A stretch of DNA of 64,000 nt, taken from contig PBNJ01000016.1 of NCBI GenBank assembly GCA_002723075.1, forward strand, positions 32,333 to 96,332. Reading direction: 5' to 3'. Made by a program: the position numbers and the translations under genes. The DNA comes from Flavobacteriaceae bacterium (GTDB lineage: Bacteria; Bacteroidota; Bacteroidia; Flavobacteriales; Flavobacteriaceae). Positions 43,307-52,169 of this stretch are shown here, in pieces (the first letter of the stretch is position 1; each line of letters starts with the position of its first letter). The notes beneath the pieces are model-generated. The model worked only from the letters and a program-made list of their open reading frames with translations, had not been told where the DNA came from and did not search any database.

Positions 43307-43855
43307 TTAGTCTATGTCTTCGTCCTTGACTTGAATATTTCCGCTAATCATCCCAGTCATCAATTTTCGAAAGGATCGATTGGCATCCAGTCGAACTGCC
43401 TCAATGTCATACGAGGCATTGGTAAAAGTAAAGTTTTTTTCTGTGAACAACCACTCCTGACCAGCATCCCAGTACAACTGAGAGGTATTTAATCTTGTTC
43501 CTGTCGTATCGGAAATCACCACATTCCCTCTCAGATCAATGATTTCTGTTTTTGGATAATAGATGCCATAATCCGATCGGACGAATGTGACTTCGCCTCG
43601 ATTGCCATATAAAGTTGCATCCAAGCCCTGCGGGAATTCGGAGTACGGAAACTTTTGATTGGTAAAATCAATATTGATCGGTGCAATGAGTTCTGACTCT
43701 ATTCGTGCAGAGTCAGAATAAATCAAATGGAGCTCTTCTGTAATTCCAACAGGGATCTCGTCAAACTTATTCATTTGCTGAACTGCAGAAAACTGATCGG
43801 TACAATTCGTGAGCGTGATTGCACTCAATAAAGCAAGATATCCCTTGCGAATCAT
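43307..43855 (-). CDS. lptC: LPS export protein LptC
   Basis: 182 residues with an N-terminal hydrophobic segment containing a possible lipoprotein Cys (ITLTNC), then the beta-jellyroll LptC pattern: LIYSDSARIESELIAPIN, LYGNRGEVTFVRSDYGIYY, LRGNVVISDTTGTRLNTSQLYWDAGQ as separated pieces. It links the inner-membrane LptBFG transporter to LptA. In Flavobacteriia lptC commonly follows the TPR and outer-membrane genes found here. Confidence 0.86.
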   Translation of the reverse strand: MIRKGYLALLSAITLTNCTDQFSAVQQMNKFDEIPVGITEELHLIYSDSARIESELIAPINIDFTNQKFPYSEFPQGLDATLYGNRGEVTFVRSDYGIYYPKTEIIDLRGNVVISDTTGTRLNTSQLYWDAGQEWLFTEKNFTFTNASYDIEAVRLDANRSFRKLMTGMISGNIQVKDEDID

Positions 43856-43859
43856 CTGT

Positions 43860-45239
43860 TTACAAATTAGGAACCGTTACAGAAGATCGAATCCAACAGT
43901 CGAATGATATCACTTCACCCGCTTTCCCTTGGGTAAAGATATCTGTCTTGGAAGGCGCACGTCCCGTGTAGCTCGCTTCGAGTTTCTGTGAGGTCTTCTT
44001 CAACGCTGGGTCTACGATAGCTGCCCTTCGTGCGGTTTGTGCGGCCAACCAGTACACGGCTTGTTTCTCAAACTGATTGTTTCCACAATCATTCGCACTG
44101 TCTGCATACAAACCAGCAATCAAGATATAAGCTTTTCCCATGGAGGGCTTGTTGGACAAAGCCTGGTTTGCATATTTTCGAGCTTGACTTTTCAATCCTC
44201 TCTTTTTGAGTTTTGCCGCTATTTTATATAAGATTTCTGCTTTTCTGTAAGCGTCCGACTCAAGAGTAAGTGATTCCTCGTAAAAAGCGATTGCTTCAGT
44301 TGTATTTCCGGCTTTATCTTTCAAAATCCCTAAATAGTAAGCCGAATCTGCAGACGGACTCAAACTGTGTAAAGCCTCAACAAGCTCAACAAACAATGGA
44401 TCATCTGAACACTCTTTCGCATCCATCCGGCTTGCTGCGCGCTTGAGCCATTTTTCATCGGATTTATTTTCATCAAAGTTTGATCTGTATAGCGGGGTCA
44501 GGTTTTCACACGATGCTTCTTGAGAAATAATCGCATCCAAATTGTTGGCATAAGTCGAATTCGCTCGAGAATTGATTTCAGCAACACGTTTGCTGCGTTT
44601 GTCACGAGACGTTAAGGCTTCTCCTGCATCTTCTTTTTTTAAAATACGATCAAAAGTTCTGGAGAGTTTTTGATTTTCAAGAGTAAACTTTTCAGATACA
44701 TCCTCATACTTTGAAAACAGGGCATCCATAGTCACATTCTCATCCCCGTTTTTGTACATGGTATACAAGGTTTTAAAATAATTATAGAGTGCTTTTGGAT
44801 TGGCAAAACTTTCCATATCGGAAGTAAAGGCCTGATCAAAGGTAGAATAGATTTCGGCTAACGATGCGGTTTCATATTCCAACATAGACTGTGCCTTGGC
44901 AGATATGATTTTTCCACGCTGTGATTTCCCTCTGCGGTCTGTGGGGAAATAACTCAACCAATCATCATAGAGAGTACTTAGCATTAAAATATATTCTGAA
45001 TTATCCTCTTCGTTCTTGATTTTATGACCTAGAATCCGCTCCCCATAAATGTATGTAGCCTCGTTTAGTTCTGGGCAATGCGTTTTTACTTCCAACCAGG
45101 GTGCATAGGCGGAATCGTAGTTTTTCACTTTTGCAAACTCTGCAAAAATACTGAGGTTTGCAGGGCAGTCTGCTGCAGATTGAGCAGGAATTACTCCAAA
45201 TGAGAATAAAAGTAGAATTAAAAAGGTTAGATTTTTCAT
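43860..45239 (-). CDS. Exported tetratricopeptide-repeat protein
   Basis: 459 residues. The signal peptide ends GVIPAQS. Helical repeats follow, with clear TPR units in the C-terminal half (SADSAYYLGILKDKAGNTTEAIAFYEESL; KAEILYKIAAKLKKRG; GKAYILIAGLYA). Probably a periplasmic scaffold. It lies 4 bases before lptC and 1 base after an outer-membrane protein, which suggests a role in envelope biogenesis; no defined function. Confidence 0.78.
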   Translation of the reverse strand: MKNLTFLILLLFSFGVIPAQSAADCPANLSIFAEFAKVKNYDSAYAPWLEVKTHCPELNEATYIYGERILGHKIKNEEDNSEYILMLSTLYDDWLSYFPTDRRGKSQRGKIISAKAQSMLEYETASLAEIYSTFDQAFTSDMESFANPKALYNYFKTLYTMYKNGDENVTMDALFSKYEDVSEKFTLENQKLSRTFDRILKKEDAGEALTSRDKRSKRVAEINSRANSTYANNLDAIISQEASCENLTPLYRSNFDENKSDEKWLKRAASRMDAKECSDDPLFVELVEALHSLSPSADSAYYLGILKDKAGNTTEAIAFYEESLTLESDAYRKAEILYKIAAKLKKRGLKSQARKYANQALSNKPSMGKAYILIAGLYADSANDCGNNQFEKQAVYWLAAQTARRAAIVDPALKKTSQKLEASYTGRAPSKTDIFTQGKAGEVISFDCWIRSSVTVPNL

Positions 45240-45240
45240 T

Positions 45241-46488
45241 TTAATTGTATTTACGCTTTATAAACCAACGGTCATTAAGTGAAAACCCAATGCGGATGTT
45301 GACATAATTTTCTTCAATAAGGGAGTCATCTCCTGCTCCCAATTTTCCAAGTTCAAAGCCCATATTGACATTCGAAAAGCCGGCTACTGGTAATCCAACT
45401 CCAAAAGTAATGCCAGTATTTTCAATCGCTTTGTCGTTTAAAATCATTCCTGTTTTAGAAGAAACAATCCCAAAACGGTACACGATGCGTTTCCAGTAAC
45501 TGGAAAACGAGTCGTATTCTGGAATAAAATAGCCCCCAATTGATAGCTGAGAAGCTGGTTCGTATCGCACACTCCCAACAGCGTAAAACGAGTTGTCAAT
45601 AGAGCCGCCTGTCTCTGACCACTGTCCACCAATATACCATTTTTTGGGCTCTCCAATTCCACCCCCTATGGTTTGTTTGGCGGGGAGCTCACTTCTGGTT
45701 TCATCGAGTCCTTCAAGAGATAAATTTACTTCTTGGGTGTCGCGTTGTTCACCAAGTGAGGTGAATGTGGATATGGAGCGAGCATTAAGGGATTTTAGAT
45801 CGGCTTTCGGTTGATAGGCATAGTGCAATTGCATTTGTAGCCGATTCGAAAGGTGAAACTTATAATATGAGGATAGATTCCATTCCAAACCTCTCAACTC
45901 AGATTCATTATTTAGCTGTGAGAGTAAATCAATTCCATCTTCTTGTCGGGTATGGACCCTAAAAATCGATCCAAAATTGTAGTGAACCGACGCCCCAATC
46001 CCCAAATTTTTTAGAGGAGAAAACCCTAGAGAAAAGAAAACCTGATTGATCCCGCCATTTCCTTCATAATTCGAATTGGAACTCAGACCGTTAATTTCAT
46101 CGGAAACACTGAGTCGATAGCCAACTGCTGTTTTTGGGAGAAGTCCAAAACCAAATCCGAAATACTTTGTCGGAATAGCCACTGTCATATAATCGATACC
46201 TGCCGTTTCATTTTTTGATGAATTGGCGTCTGAAATAAAGTTTCGCCTCGAATAATTTGCCCCGATATTGTAGTTGACAAGCTTCAGTTCAGCCAAAGAA
46301 GCCGGAGATGAAACATTGTGGTGAATACTATCAACATGTGCCACAAGTCCCCCCATAGATCTTTGATCAGCAGTTCCTGAAAACAAGGACTCTCCCAGTC
46401 CATAAAAAGAATAGGGTGAAAGGGTTCCTTTTTGAGCAAACAAATGGGAAGTGATTAGAAGAGAAGTGATTAAAAAAAAGCGAGTCAT
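45241..46488 (-). CDS. Outer-membrane beta-barrel protein, conserved in Flavobacteriia
   Basis: 415 residues. Signal peptide (SHLFAQKG), then the start LSPYSFYGLGESLFSGTADQRSMGGL common to Bacteroidota OMPs with a FadL/PorV-like look, alternating hydrophobic strands and a C-terminal aromatic-rich strand (IRIGFSLNDRWF). No ligand can be proposed. Sits between coaX and the TPR protein in one minus-strand unit. Confidence 0.72.
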   Translation of the reverse strand: MTRFFLITSLLITSHLFAQKGTLSPYSFYGLGESLFSGTADQRSMGGLVAHVDSIHHNVSSPASLAELKLVNYNIGANYSRRNFISDANSSKNETAGIDYMTVAIPTKYFGFGFGLLPKTAVGYRLSVSDEINGLSSNSNYEGNGGINQVFFSLGFSPLKNLGIGASVHYNFGSIFRVHTRQEDGIDLLSQLNNESELRGLEWNLSSYYKFHLSNRLQMQLHYAYQPKADLKSLNARSISTFTSLGEQRDTQEVNLSLEGLDETRSELPAKQTIGGGIGEPKKWYIGGQWSETGGSIDNSFYAVGSVRYEPASQLSIGGYFIPEYDSFSSYWKRIVYRFGIVSSKTGMILNDKAIENTGITFGVGLPVAGFSNVNMGFELGKLGAGDDSLIEENYVNIRIGFSLNDRWFIKRKYN

Positions 46489-47223
46489 TTATGACTTATT
46501 CGTTTCAAGCAATAGGTTTAGTCCAATGGCTAAAAAATTTTCGTCCGCTAAGATGCCATTTTTTACCCGTTTAGACAAGAAACCAGCGTCACCACCTGTT
46601 AAAATTATCCTAAATGTTGGTGTAAATGTTCTAAATCGACCTATTAATGCCTCGATCTCAGCAACTACACTCGAAATTACCCCGTGATGCATGGCCTCGT
46701 CGGTATTGGTGGGTGGAAAAGATGATGGCTGCTGTATCTCCAAATTGGGGAGTTGATGGGTAAACGTATGCATGGCTTGATATCTCATCATTAACCCCGG
46801 GCTGATAACACCGCCAAGGTGGTGTGCTTTTGAAGTTATCAAATCATATGTGATACAAGAACCTGCATCGATAATCAAAATATTTTCAAGAGGAAACAAA
46901 TACGTTGCAGCTGCCAGGCCCACCACCCTATCGATCCCCAAATTTGTGAAGGGATCATAATCTGATGTAAAAGGAAGTTGAAGCTGATGATGCACTTCCA
47001 CATATTGGGTGTTGTTGTGAAGGGTTTCCAAATCCGATTGAACATTCCCGACCTGCGAAACAATGGAATGTGTAATTTTATTGGTGTCAATAATCGATTG
47101 CCATGGAATGTTATCCACACTGGAAAGCTTCTGTACAGATTTTAGATTTAGGCCGTCAAAAAAGCCGAGCTTTGTCTGTGTATTCCCGATATCAATTGTG
47201 AGGTTCAAAACAATAATTCGCAA
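46489..47223 (-). CDS. coaX: Type III pantothenate kinase
   Basis: 244 residues, ASKHA fold: phosphate-1 loop TIDIGNTQTKLGFF, NLGIDRVVGLAAA, LIIDAGSCITYD with the catalytic Asp, GGVISPGL, and adenosine motif ILTGGDAGFL. First step of CoA synthesis. It abuts the outer-membrane protein gene without a gap. Confidence 0.93.
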   Translation of the reverse strand: MRIIVLNLTIDIGNTQTKLGFFDGLNLKSVQKLSSVDNIPWQSIIDTNKITHSIVSQVGNVQSDLETLHNNTQYVEVHHQLQLPFTSDYDPFTNLGIDRVVGLAAATYLFPLENILIIDAGSCITYDLITSKAHHLGGVISPGLMMRYQAMHTFTHQLPNLEIQQPSSFPPTNTDEAMHHGVISSVVAEIEALIGRFRTFTPTFRIILTGGDAGFLSKRVKNGILADENFLAIGLNLLLETNKS

Positions 47224-47254
47224 GTGCTAAAATACTGGAATTTTTATTAGCCCC

Positions 47255-47284
47255 TTGTCAATTCTATAAAGGGTTTTATATTTG
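47255..47284 (+). promoter_or_regulatory. Canonical Bacteroidota promoter of tRNA-Phe
   Basis: TTG at 47255-47257 (in CCTTGTC) and TATATTTG at 47277-47284 are separated by 19 bases, matching the Bacteroidota sigma-A consensus TTTG-N19-TAnnTTTG. The tRNA 5' end lies 17 bases downstream of the -7 box. Confidence 0.75.
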
Positions 47285-47301
47285 CATCTGCCTAAGCGCA
47301 T

Positions 47302-47374
47302 GGTACCTTAGCTCAGTTGGTAGAGCAAAGGACTGAAAATCCTTGTGTCCCTGGTTCGATTCCTGGAGGTACCA
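47302..47374 (+). tRNA. tRNA-Phe (anticodon GAA)
   Basis: 73 bases with acceptor stem GGTACCT/AGGTACC and discriminator A; CCA is not encoded. The anticodon stem-loop GGACT-GAA-AATCC gives GAA, decoding UUC/UUU phenylalanine. The T arm CTGGTTCGATTCCTGG is intact, and the D arm contains AGCTCAGTTGGTAGAGC. Confidence 0.97.
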
Positions 47375-47375
47375 C

Positions 47376-47408
47376 AAACTCCGAGCTTATTAAAAGCTCG
47401 GAGTTTTT
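47376..47408. terminator. Rho-independent terminator after tRNA-Phe
   Basis: A 13-bp stem AAACTCCGAGCTT (47376-47388) with AAGCTCGGAGTTT (47394-47406), a 5-base loop and a short T run. It lies between the convergent tRNA and pseudouridine synthase genes and can serve both. Confidence 0.88.
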
Positions 47409-47410
47409 AT

Positions 47411-48160
47411 TTATAACATCTTTAAAAAGTCGATTTCTTGATTGGTTAAGTGCCGCCATGTTCCCCTTGGGAGATCTTTTTTGGTGAGTCCGGCAAAAAC
47501 AACTCGATCCAAAGCAATCACTTCATGCCCCAAGTGTTCAAATATGCGCCTAACAATTCTATTTCTACCCGAATGGATTTCCAGTCCAACTTCTCGCTTA
47601 CTCGCACCTTGCACATAGCTTACCTCGTCGACTTTAACTGGACCATCATCGAGTGTTAGTCCTCTTCGAATTTGCACTAAATCATGCGGTTTTAAACTTT
47701 TGGAAAGTACTACGTGATAAAGCTTCTTTACCATAGATGAAGGGTGCGTGAGTTTTTTGGCCAAGTCGCCATCGTTGGTAAATAGCAATAACCCCGTTGT
47801 TGGACGATCAAGGCGACCTACAGGTACAATTCGTGAGGGTGTTGCCTTTGTAACCAGATTCATTACCGTTTTTCGACCGCGCTCGTCTTTGGTGGTTGTG
47901 ATAAATCCCTTTGGCTTGTTGAGAAGGACATAGGCTTTTTTCTCTGGAGTTATACGTTTGCCATCAAAATGAACAACATCTCCCTCCTTTACTTGATAGC
48001 CAAGCTCTGTAACGATTTGATTGTTGACCTTTACCACACCCAACCCAATGTGCATATCGGCTTCTCTACGAGAACAAATCCCTGCATGGGCAATGTATTT
48101 ATTAAGACGAATGGTGCTTTTGGAGCCTGATTTCTTTGCAGATGATTTTCTTCGATTCAT
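47411..48160 (-). CDS. S4-domain rRNA pseudouridine synthase (RluB/RsuA family)
   Basis: 249 residues from the ATG at 48160; an upstream in-frame ATG at 48181 adds seven residues. A basic N-terminal tail leads to an S4 RNA-binding domain (IRLNKYIAHAGICSRREAD) and the catalytic domain with its Asp in VGRLDRPTTGLLLFTNDG. The ending RGTWRHLTNQE is typical of the RluB/RluE/RsuA group. It probably modifies 23S rRNA (RluB-like); the exact target is not decided by sequence. Confidence 0.9.
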   Translation of the reverse strand: MNRRKSSAKKSGSKSTIRLNKYIAHAGICSRREADMHIGLGVVKVNNQIVTELGYQVKEGDVVHFDGKRITPEKKAYVLLNKPKGFITTTKDERGRKTVMNLVTKATPSRIVPVGRLDRPTTGLLLFTNDGDLAKKLTHPSSMVKKLYHVVLSKSLKPHDLVQIRRGLTLDDGPVKVDEVSYVQGASKREVGLEIHSGRNRIVRRIFEHLGHEVIALDRVVFAGLTKKDLPRGTWRHLTNQEIDFLKML

Positions 48161-48181
48161 AGTTTGGCAAAGGTATAACAA

Positions 48182-49063
48182 CTAGATTGGGATTTTCAAT
48201 AATGGCAAGCAGATTATACCCAACAAAATCAGTGCCTTAATCCCAAACAGAAGGAAAATCAATTGATTGGTTTTTGAAAATCTCCACAATAAAATGGTAA
48301 AGAATACCAAAAACACCAGGCTAGCAATGAAATAGTATAGCATTCCTTGTAAAGAAAAAAAGAAATGCAAGAGAAAAAAAACACCAAAACAAAAACATAC
48401 CAACAGAGAAATAAGCCCTTTGACTTGGACTTCCCCATACACCGTGGGTATGGTTTTGTAATTGTTGGATAGATCCCCTCTTATATTACATAAATCTTTG
48501 ACGAGTTCTTTAATGGAAATCAACAATAGCAAATAAGACGCTAGGGTAAAAATTTCCATTGTGAAATTTTTAAAATATACGGTTATCGCAAAAAATGGCA
48601 ATACGGTTAAGGCTGCTGAAGCCAAGTTTCCAACAAATAAATATCGCTTTAGGAATCCAGAATAAAGTGCCATACTAACAATGTATGCGCAAAAGAAAAG
48701 AGCTGATTTCTGAGAAACGCTGCTGGCAACCAATAGCGCAACCCCATTGAAGGTAAAATATCCGATCAACTTGGAGCGTTCGGATATATTTTGCTCTAAT
48801 AGGGTCTTTTGCGGGCGGTTAATCAAATCTTTTTCTTGATCAAAAAACGCATTGATGATATAGCCAGCGGCAACGGAGAGTACAGTCGCCAAAACAATCA
48901 ACCACAAATTGACGTCCAAAAAGGTTACCCTTGGACTAGCTTGAGTCGAAAAGATAAAAGCTGAAGATAGGAGTTGGGCAATTACCAGAACCGCAAGATT
49001 CTGTCCGCGAACCAAGGAAAGTAAGCTAATCAGCTTTAAATATACGCCATTTTGACTAGGCAA
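48182..49063 (-). CDS. UbiA-family prenyltransferase (geranylgeranylglycerol-phosphate geranylgeranyltransferase-like)
   Basis: 293 residues, eight to nine membrane helices. The two prenyl-diphosphate/Mg sites are NAFFDQEKDLINRP and KDLCNIRGDLSNNYKTIP. Bacteroidota homologues are usually named geranylgeranylglycerol-phosphate geranylgeranyltransferase; substrate is not proven here. Its place beside the GHMP kinase and mvaD, which supply isoprenoid precursors, supports an isoprenoid role. Confidence 0.85.
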   Translation of the reverse strand: MPSQNGVYLKLISLLSLVRGQNLAVLVIAQLLSSAFIFSTQASPRVTFLDVNLWLIVLATVLSVAAGYIINAFFDQEKDLINRPQKTLLEQNISERSKLIGYFTFNGVALLVASSVSQKSALFFCAYIVSMALYSGFLKRYLFVGNLASAALTVLPFFAITVYFKNFTMEIFTLASYLLLLISIKELVKDLCNIRGDLSNNYKTIPTVYGEVQVKGLISLLVCFCFGVFFLLHFFFSLQGMLYYFIASLVFLVFFTILLWRFSKTNQLIFLLFGIKALILLGIICLPLLKIPI

Positions 49064-49073
49064 AACAAAAAAA

Positions 49074-50003
49074 TTAGAAAGTATAAACGACTTCCAGGCG
49101 ATGGTCTTTTAGTACAGACTGAGCCTTAGAAATGTCTTCCGTAAAACCAAGTATGTAACCACCTCCACCAGAACCACACAATTTGAGATAGTAGGCGTTG
49201 GTGTCAATACCTGTCTTCCAAAGAGAGTGAAACTGCTCTGGAATCATGGGTTTAAAATGAGTAAGTACGGTTTTAGATAGTCGTTTTAAATCCCCAAATA
49301 AAGATTTGACATCCCCCTTTAAAAAATGCTCTACACAGTTATCAGAATAAGAGATAAACTGTTCTTTAATCATTTTTCTAAAAGAAGGGGACTCCATGTT
49401 TTGCATAAAAAGATTGACCATCGGAGCCGTTTCCCCCATAGATCCACTGTCGATTAAAAAGACTGCTCCCTTCCCAGCTTGTGGCTGAGATGGGATCCCA
49501 GTTGGTTCTAAAACATCTTTTGAATGAATCAAGATGGGTAAACTCAAAAAACTATTCAGTGGATCTAAACCAGAGGATTTTCCATGAAAAAAAGATTCCA
49601 TCTGTCCAAAAATTTCTTTGAGCTTGAGCAACTTATCGCGGGTGAGATTTTCCAAAATCGTAATTCTATTGTTCGCATAACGGTCATATATAGCTGCGAC
49701 CAATGCACCACTACTTCCAATACCATATCCTTGTGGAATACTACTGTCAAAATATAAGCCCTTTGCTAGGTCTTCGCGGAGTTGTTTGATATTAAAAGTA
49801 ACCAGGGTACTGTTGATTTGTTCGAGGAAATCAACGAATTCACTTAGCTTCTGATTCGATGATTGAGCCTTTTTGTTTTTGGTGTCTGAGATTTTTAGCG
49901 CTCCCTTGTAAAAATTATAAGGTATCGAAAGTCCTTTGGCATCTTTGATGATACCATACTCTCCAAAGAGTAAAATTTTAGCATAAAACAATGGTCCTTT
50001 CAC
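49074..50003 (-). CDS. GHMP kinase, probably mevalonate kinase
   Basis: 309 residues. N-terminal YAKILLFGEYGII, ATP loop PQGYGIGSSGALVAAIYDRY and the C-terminal KLCGSGGGGYILGF are the three GHMP kinase motifs. Adjacent mvaD makes mevalonate kinase the best reading; phosphomevalonate kinase is the alternative. Nine bases separate it from mvaD on the same strand. Confidence 0.86.
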   Translation of the reverse strand: MKGPLFYAKILLFGEYGIIKDAKGLSIPYNFYKGALKISDTKNKKAQSSNQKLSEFVDFLEQINSTLVTFNIKQLREDLAKGLYFDSSIPQGYGIGSSGALVAAIYDRYANNRITILENLTRDKLLKLKEIFGQMESFFHGKSSGLDPLNSFLSLPILIHSKDVLEPTGIPSQPQAGKGAVFLIDSGSMGETAPMVNLFMQNMESPSFRKMIKEQFISYSDNCVEHFLKGDVKSLFGDLKRLSKTVLTHFKPMIPEQFHSLWKTGIDTNAYYLKLCGSGGGGYILGFTEDISKAQSVLKDHRLEVVYTF

Positions 50004-50012
50004 GTGTTAAAA

Positions 50013-51095
50013 CTACACTTTTTTTAGTCCTGTGCCAACTCGATCGTAAATCAATTCATTGTCTTGACAATATTTGCGCAAATCGGACGCGATAAATTGA
50101 TCGATTTTCTCTGCTTCATGTGCTGGATACAACAAGTGCACATTTGCTCCTGCATCAAGAGTGAATGTAAGATGTAGCCCTGATGTCTTACGAAATGTTC
50201 TTACTTCTTGGATAATTTGAATGGTGTTTGGGTGCATCAAAATATAAGAAGGTGAAGAGGTCAACATCATCGCATGTAAACTCAATGCTTCTCGCTCAAC
50301 CAAATCACTAAATCCATCCATATCTCCCTTTTCTAAAATCGTTAAAAGGGCTTGATAGTGAGCTTTGGCTTGTGCAAAACGTGTTTCCGCGAAGGGATGG
50401 TTATGCATCAGGTTGTGACCAACTGTACTACTGACTTCTTTTTGCCCCTTGTCTACTAATAATATGGTGTCTCGATAGGTTGTAAATACATCTGCTGCTT
50501 TTGTCCAGCGAACGCCAAATAAATCGCTGCTGACGGGCGTTGCCGCATGCTCTCCCCAAAGTACAAGAGGGCCCTCCACACTTCGAGCTGCACTTCCTGA
50601 ACCCAATCGTGCAAGAAAGGAACATTTTTTTATTTGATCCTCTGCAGTGAGTGAGGGATAAATTTGCTTTTCAAGATCCATTATCGCAGCAGCGAGTGCA
50701 GCCATAGCCGAAGCAGAGGAAGCAATTCCACTGCTGTGCGGAAAGGAATTTACAGTATCGATTTGGAGATGATACTCATTTAGATAGGGGGCGTATGGCA
50801 AGATTCTGTCAATTAAGGTTTTTACTTTTGGTTTAAAAGAGGGAGTTGACTTTCCATCATACTGAATTGCTAATGAAAAACGGTCTTGTTTGTCGATGAG
50901 TCTTTCAAATCTTACCGAAGTCGTTGTTCGGCACTGGTCCAGTGTAAGACTAACAGAAGGGTTGCAAGGGATTTGCAGCTCTTTCTTCCCCCAATACTTG
51001 ACCAAAGCAATATTGCTAGGTGCTGACCATTTTGTTTGGAATGAGGAAATTTCGTTCCCCCCTGTTGTAGGTACAAATTGTGCTTTATCTTTCAT
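50013..51095 (-). CDS. mvaD: Diphosphomevalonate decarboxylase
   Basis: 360 residues, GHMP superfamily. SNIALVKYWGKKE at the N-terminus, NSFPHSSGIASSASAMAAL as the P-loop-like region, the SGSAARSVEGPLVLWGEH block and a C-terminal FTLDAGANVHLLY with the catalytic Asp are diagnostic. It converts mevalonate diphosphate to isopentenyl diphosphate. First gene of the unit mvaD-GHMP kinase-UbiA. Confidence 0.95.
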   Translation of the reverse strand: MKDKAQFVPTTGGNEISSFQTKWSAPSNIALVKYWGKKELQIPCNPSVSLTLDQCRTTTSVRFERLIDKQDRFSLAIQYDGKSTPSFKPKVKTLIDRILPYAPYLNEYHLQIDTVNSFPHSSGIASSASAMAALAAAIMDLEKQIYPSLTAEDQIKKCSFLARLGSGSAARSVEGPLVLWGEHAATPVSSDLFGVRWTKAADVFTTYRDTILLVDKGQKEVSSTVGHNLMHNHPFAETRFAQAKAHYQALLTILEKGDMDGFSDLVEREALSLHAMMLTSSPSYILMHPNTIQIIQEVRTFRKTSGLHLTFTLDAGANVHLLYPAHEAEKIDQFIASDLRKYCQDNELIYDRVGTGLKKV

Positions 51096-51102
51096 AGATA
51101 CG

Positions 51103-51110
51103 CAAAGATA
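51103..51110 (-). promoter_or_regulatory. Putative -7 box of mvaD operon
   Basis: Reads TATCTTTG on the minus strand, 7 bases before the mvaD ATG at 51095. A match to TAnnTTTG, implying a very short leader. No clear -33 TTG. Confidence 0.4.
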
Positions 51111-51190
51111 ACACCGATATTTTATTACGTCCTATTTAACCGGAATGGAGTTTTACTATATTAGAGGTTTATAACCAAATTCTTAAAATC

Positions 51191-51598
51191 ATGTTTAGTA
51201 AACCTAGAATCATTTCAACTTTCGCATCTTTTGTTGTTATCTACTTTTTCCCCTGGATTTTTTACACATATCTGGCAGTTGACTTTTTTGAAAGTCAAAT
51301 GATCACAGACGTATCCAGAGGAGATGATATGCTTCTTTTACCCCTTACTATCGGTTGCCTCATTATGGCTTACATGTTTTAATCAATTTATGAAAAATGG
51401 GGTGTGGGTTCATACAATATTCGCAATGGTATTCAATACGGCGTCTTAATTGGTCTCTTTTTTGGAGCAGGTATAGGACTTATCATGTACGGAACAGAAA
51501 TGCGAATCACTACAACTGGACACCTAGTGGATGCTATATTTTAAATCGTAACCTATGCGGCCACTGGAATGGTGACCAGTTTCGTTTATAAACGATAA
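51191..51598 (+). pseudogene. Small membrane protein gene interrupted by two in-frame TAA stops
   Basis: One continuous reading frame of 136 codons (including the final TAA) starting at the ATG at 51191, with TAA at 51380-51382 and again at 51542-51544 before the final TAA at 51596-51598. Translated through the stops it gives a coherent three- to four-helix membrane protein: YFFPWIFYTYLAVDFF, then SIYEKWGVGSYNIRNGIQYGVLIGLFFGAG, then IVTYAATGMVTSFVYKR (pieces). No frameshift is needed. Each stop could arise from a single substitution (for example CAA to TAA), so this looks like a young pseudogene. Its family resembles small hypothetical membrane proteins of Flavobacteriia; function unknown. 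A terminator follows directly. Confidence 0.75.
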
Positions 51599-51621
51599 AA
51601 AAGTTGATTAATTTTCACAAA

Positions 51622-51648
51622 AAAACCCCGTTAACACGGGGTTTTCTT
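51622..51648. terminator. Bidirectional rho-independent terminator
   Basis: Stem AAAACCCCGT (51622-51631) and ACGGGGTTTT (51636-51645) with a 4-base loop. A's precede and T's follow, so it serves both the pseudogene on the plus strand and the small gene on the minus strand. Confidence 0.88.
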
Positions 51649-51668
51649 TGTTTTGGTAAACGTATCGT

Positions 51669-51863
51669 TTAAACTGACTTTACAAATGGAAGTCCAGTTC
51701 TTTCATTTTCTACAACTTTCTTACCAGCAGGTAGATCGCAAGCATTGCTGCGTTGATCTTTTGCGAAGTAATAAATTGTTTGGTTTCTACCACCTTTTAG
51801 CGTTACGTCTTTGGTGTGTAAGTAATACGTTTTTCCTTTACTATTTTCAAATGAATAAGCCAT
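51669..51863 (-). CDS. Small conserved cytosolic protein
   Basis: 64 residues from the ATG at 51863; the frame also contains an earlier ATG at 51890 that would add nine unlikely residues. MAYSFENSKGKTYYLHTKDV..GGRNQTIYYFAKDQ... with the ending NERTGLPFVKSV. I recognise the pattern KG(K/Q)TYYLHSKDVTLKGGR...IYYFAKD as a widespread small bacterial family of unknown function. Monocistronic, with its own terminator. Confidence 0.75.
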   Translation of the reverse strand: MAYSFENSKGKTYYLHTKDVTLKGGRNQTIYYFAKDQRSNACDLPAGKKVVENERTGLPFVKSV

Positions 51864-52169
51864 GATTAATAATTTTATATAAAAATACACATTTTTTTGC
51901 AGAATATCCCCTTTGTTGACAAATTATCAAATATGATTTCTCTTTTCTAAGAGAGTGTTATTTTGACAATAAACTTAGATTTTAGAAAAAAATGATGAAT
52001 CTGGAGCAAATATTGATTGTTAAATAGCTGATAATGTGTTTCTTATGTGATATTATATCTATGAATTTTCTTTTGGTATATCCGTGAAGTAGATCTATCA
52101 CTTGCCCTTAAATCAATAGAAAAGAAATTAACATCAATAATAATAATCACCTTTTTACGAAGGAAAAAC
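51864..52169. other. AT-rich intergenic region, no gene recognised
   Basis: About 306 bases between the small conserved gene and the FAD oxidoreductase gene, both on the minus strand. It must contain the promoter of the small gene. A weak TCTCTT/AAGAGA hairpin (51939-51954) is visible but lacks a good T-tract. No ORF with coding character was found on either strand. Confidence 0.6.

Noticed and set aside
51380..51544. Recoding (selenocysteine or pyrrolysine) at the two internal stops
   Set aside because: Both stops are TAA, which is used for neither, and no recoding structure was seen. Nonsense mutation is simpler.
51397..51591. 64-residue plus-strand frame inside the broken membrane-protein gene
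   Set aside because: Its sequence (many Arg, Trp, Tyr, no hydrophobic pattern) is an off-frame reading of the pseudogene; the coherent frame is the one with the two TAA codons.
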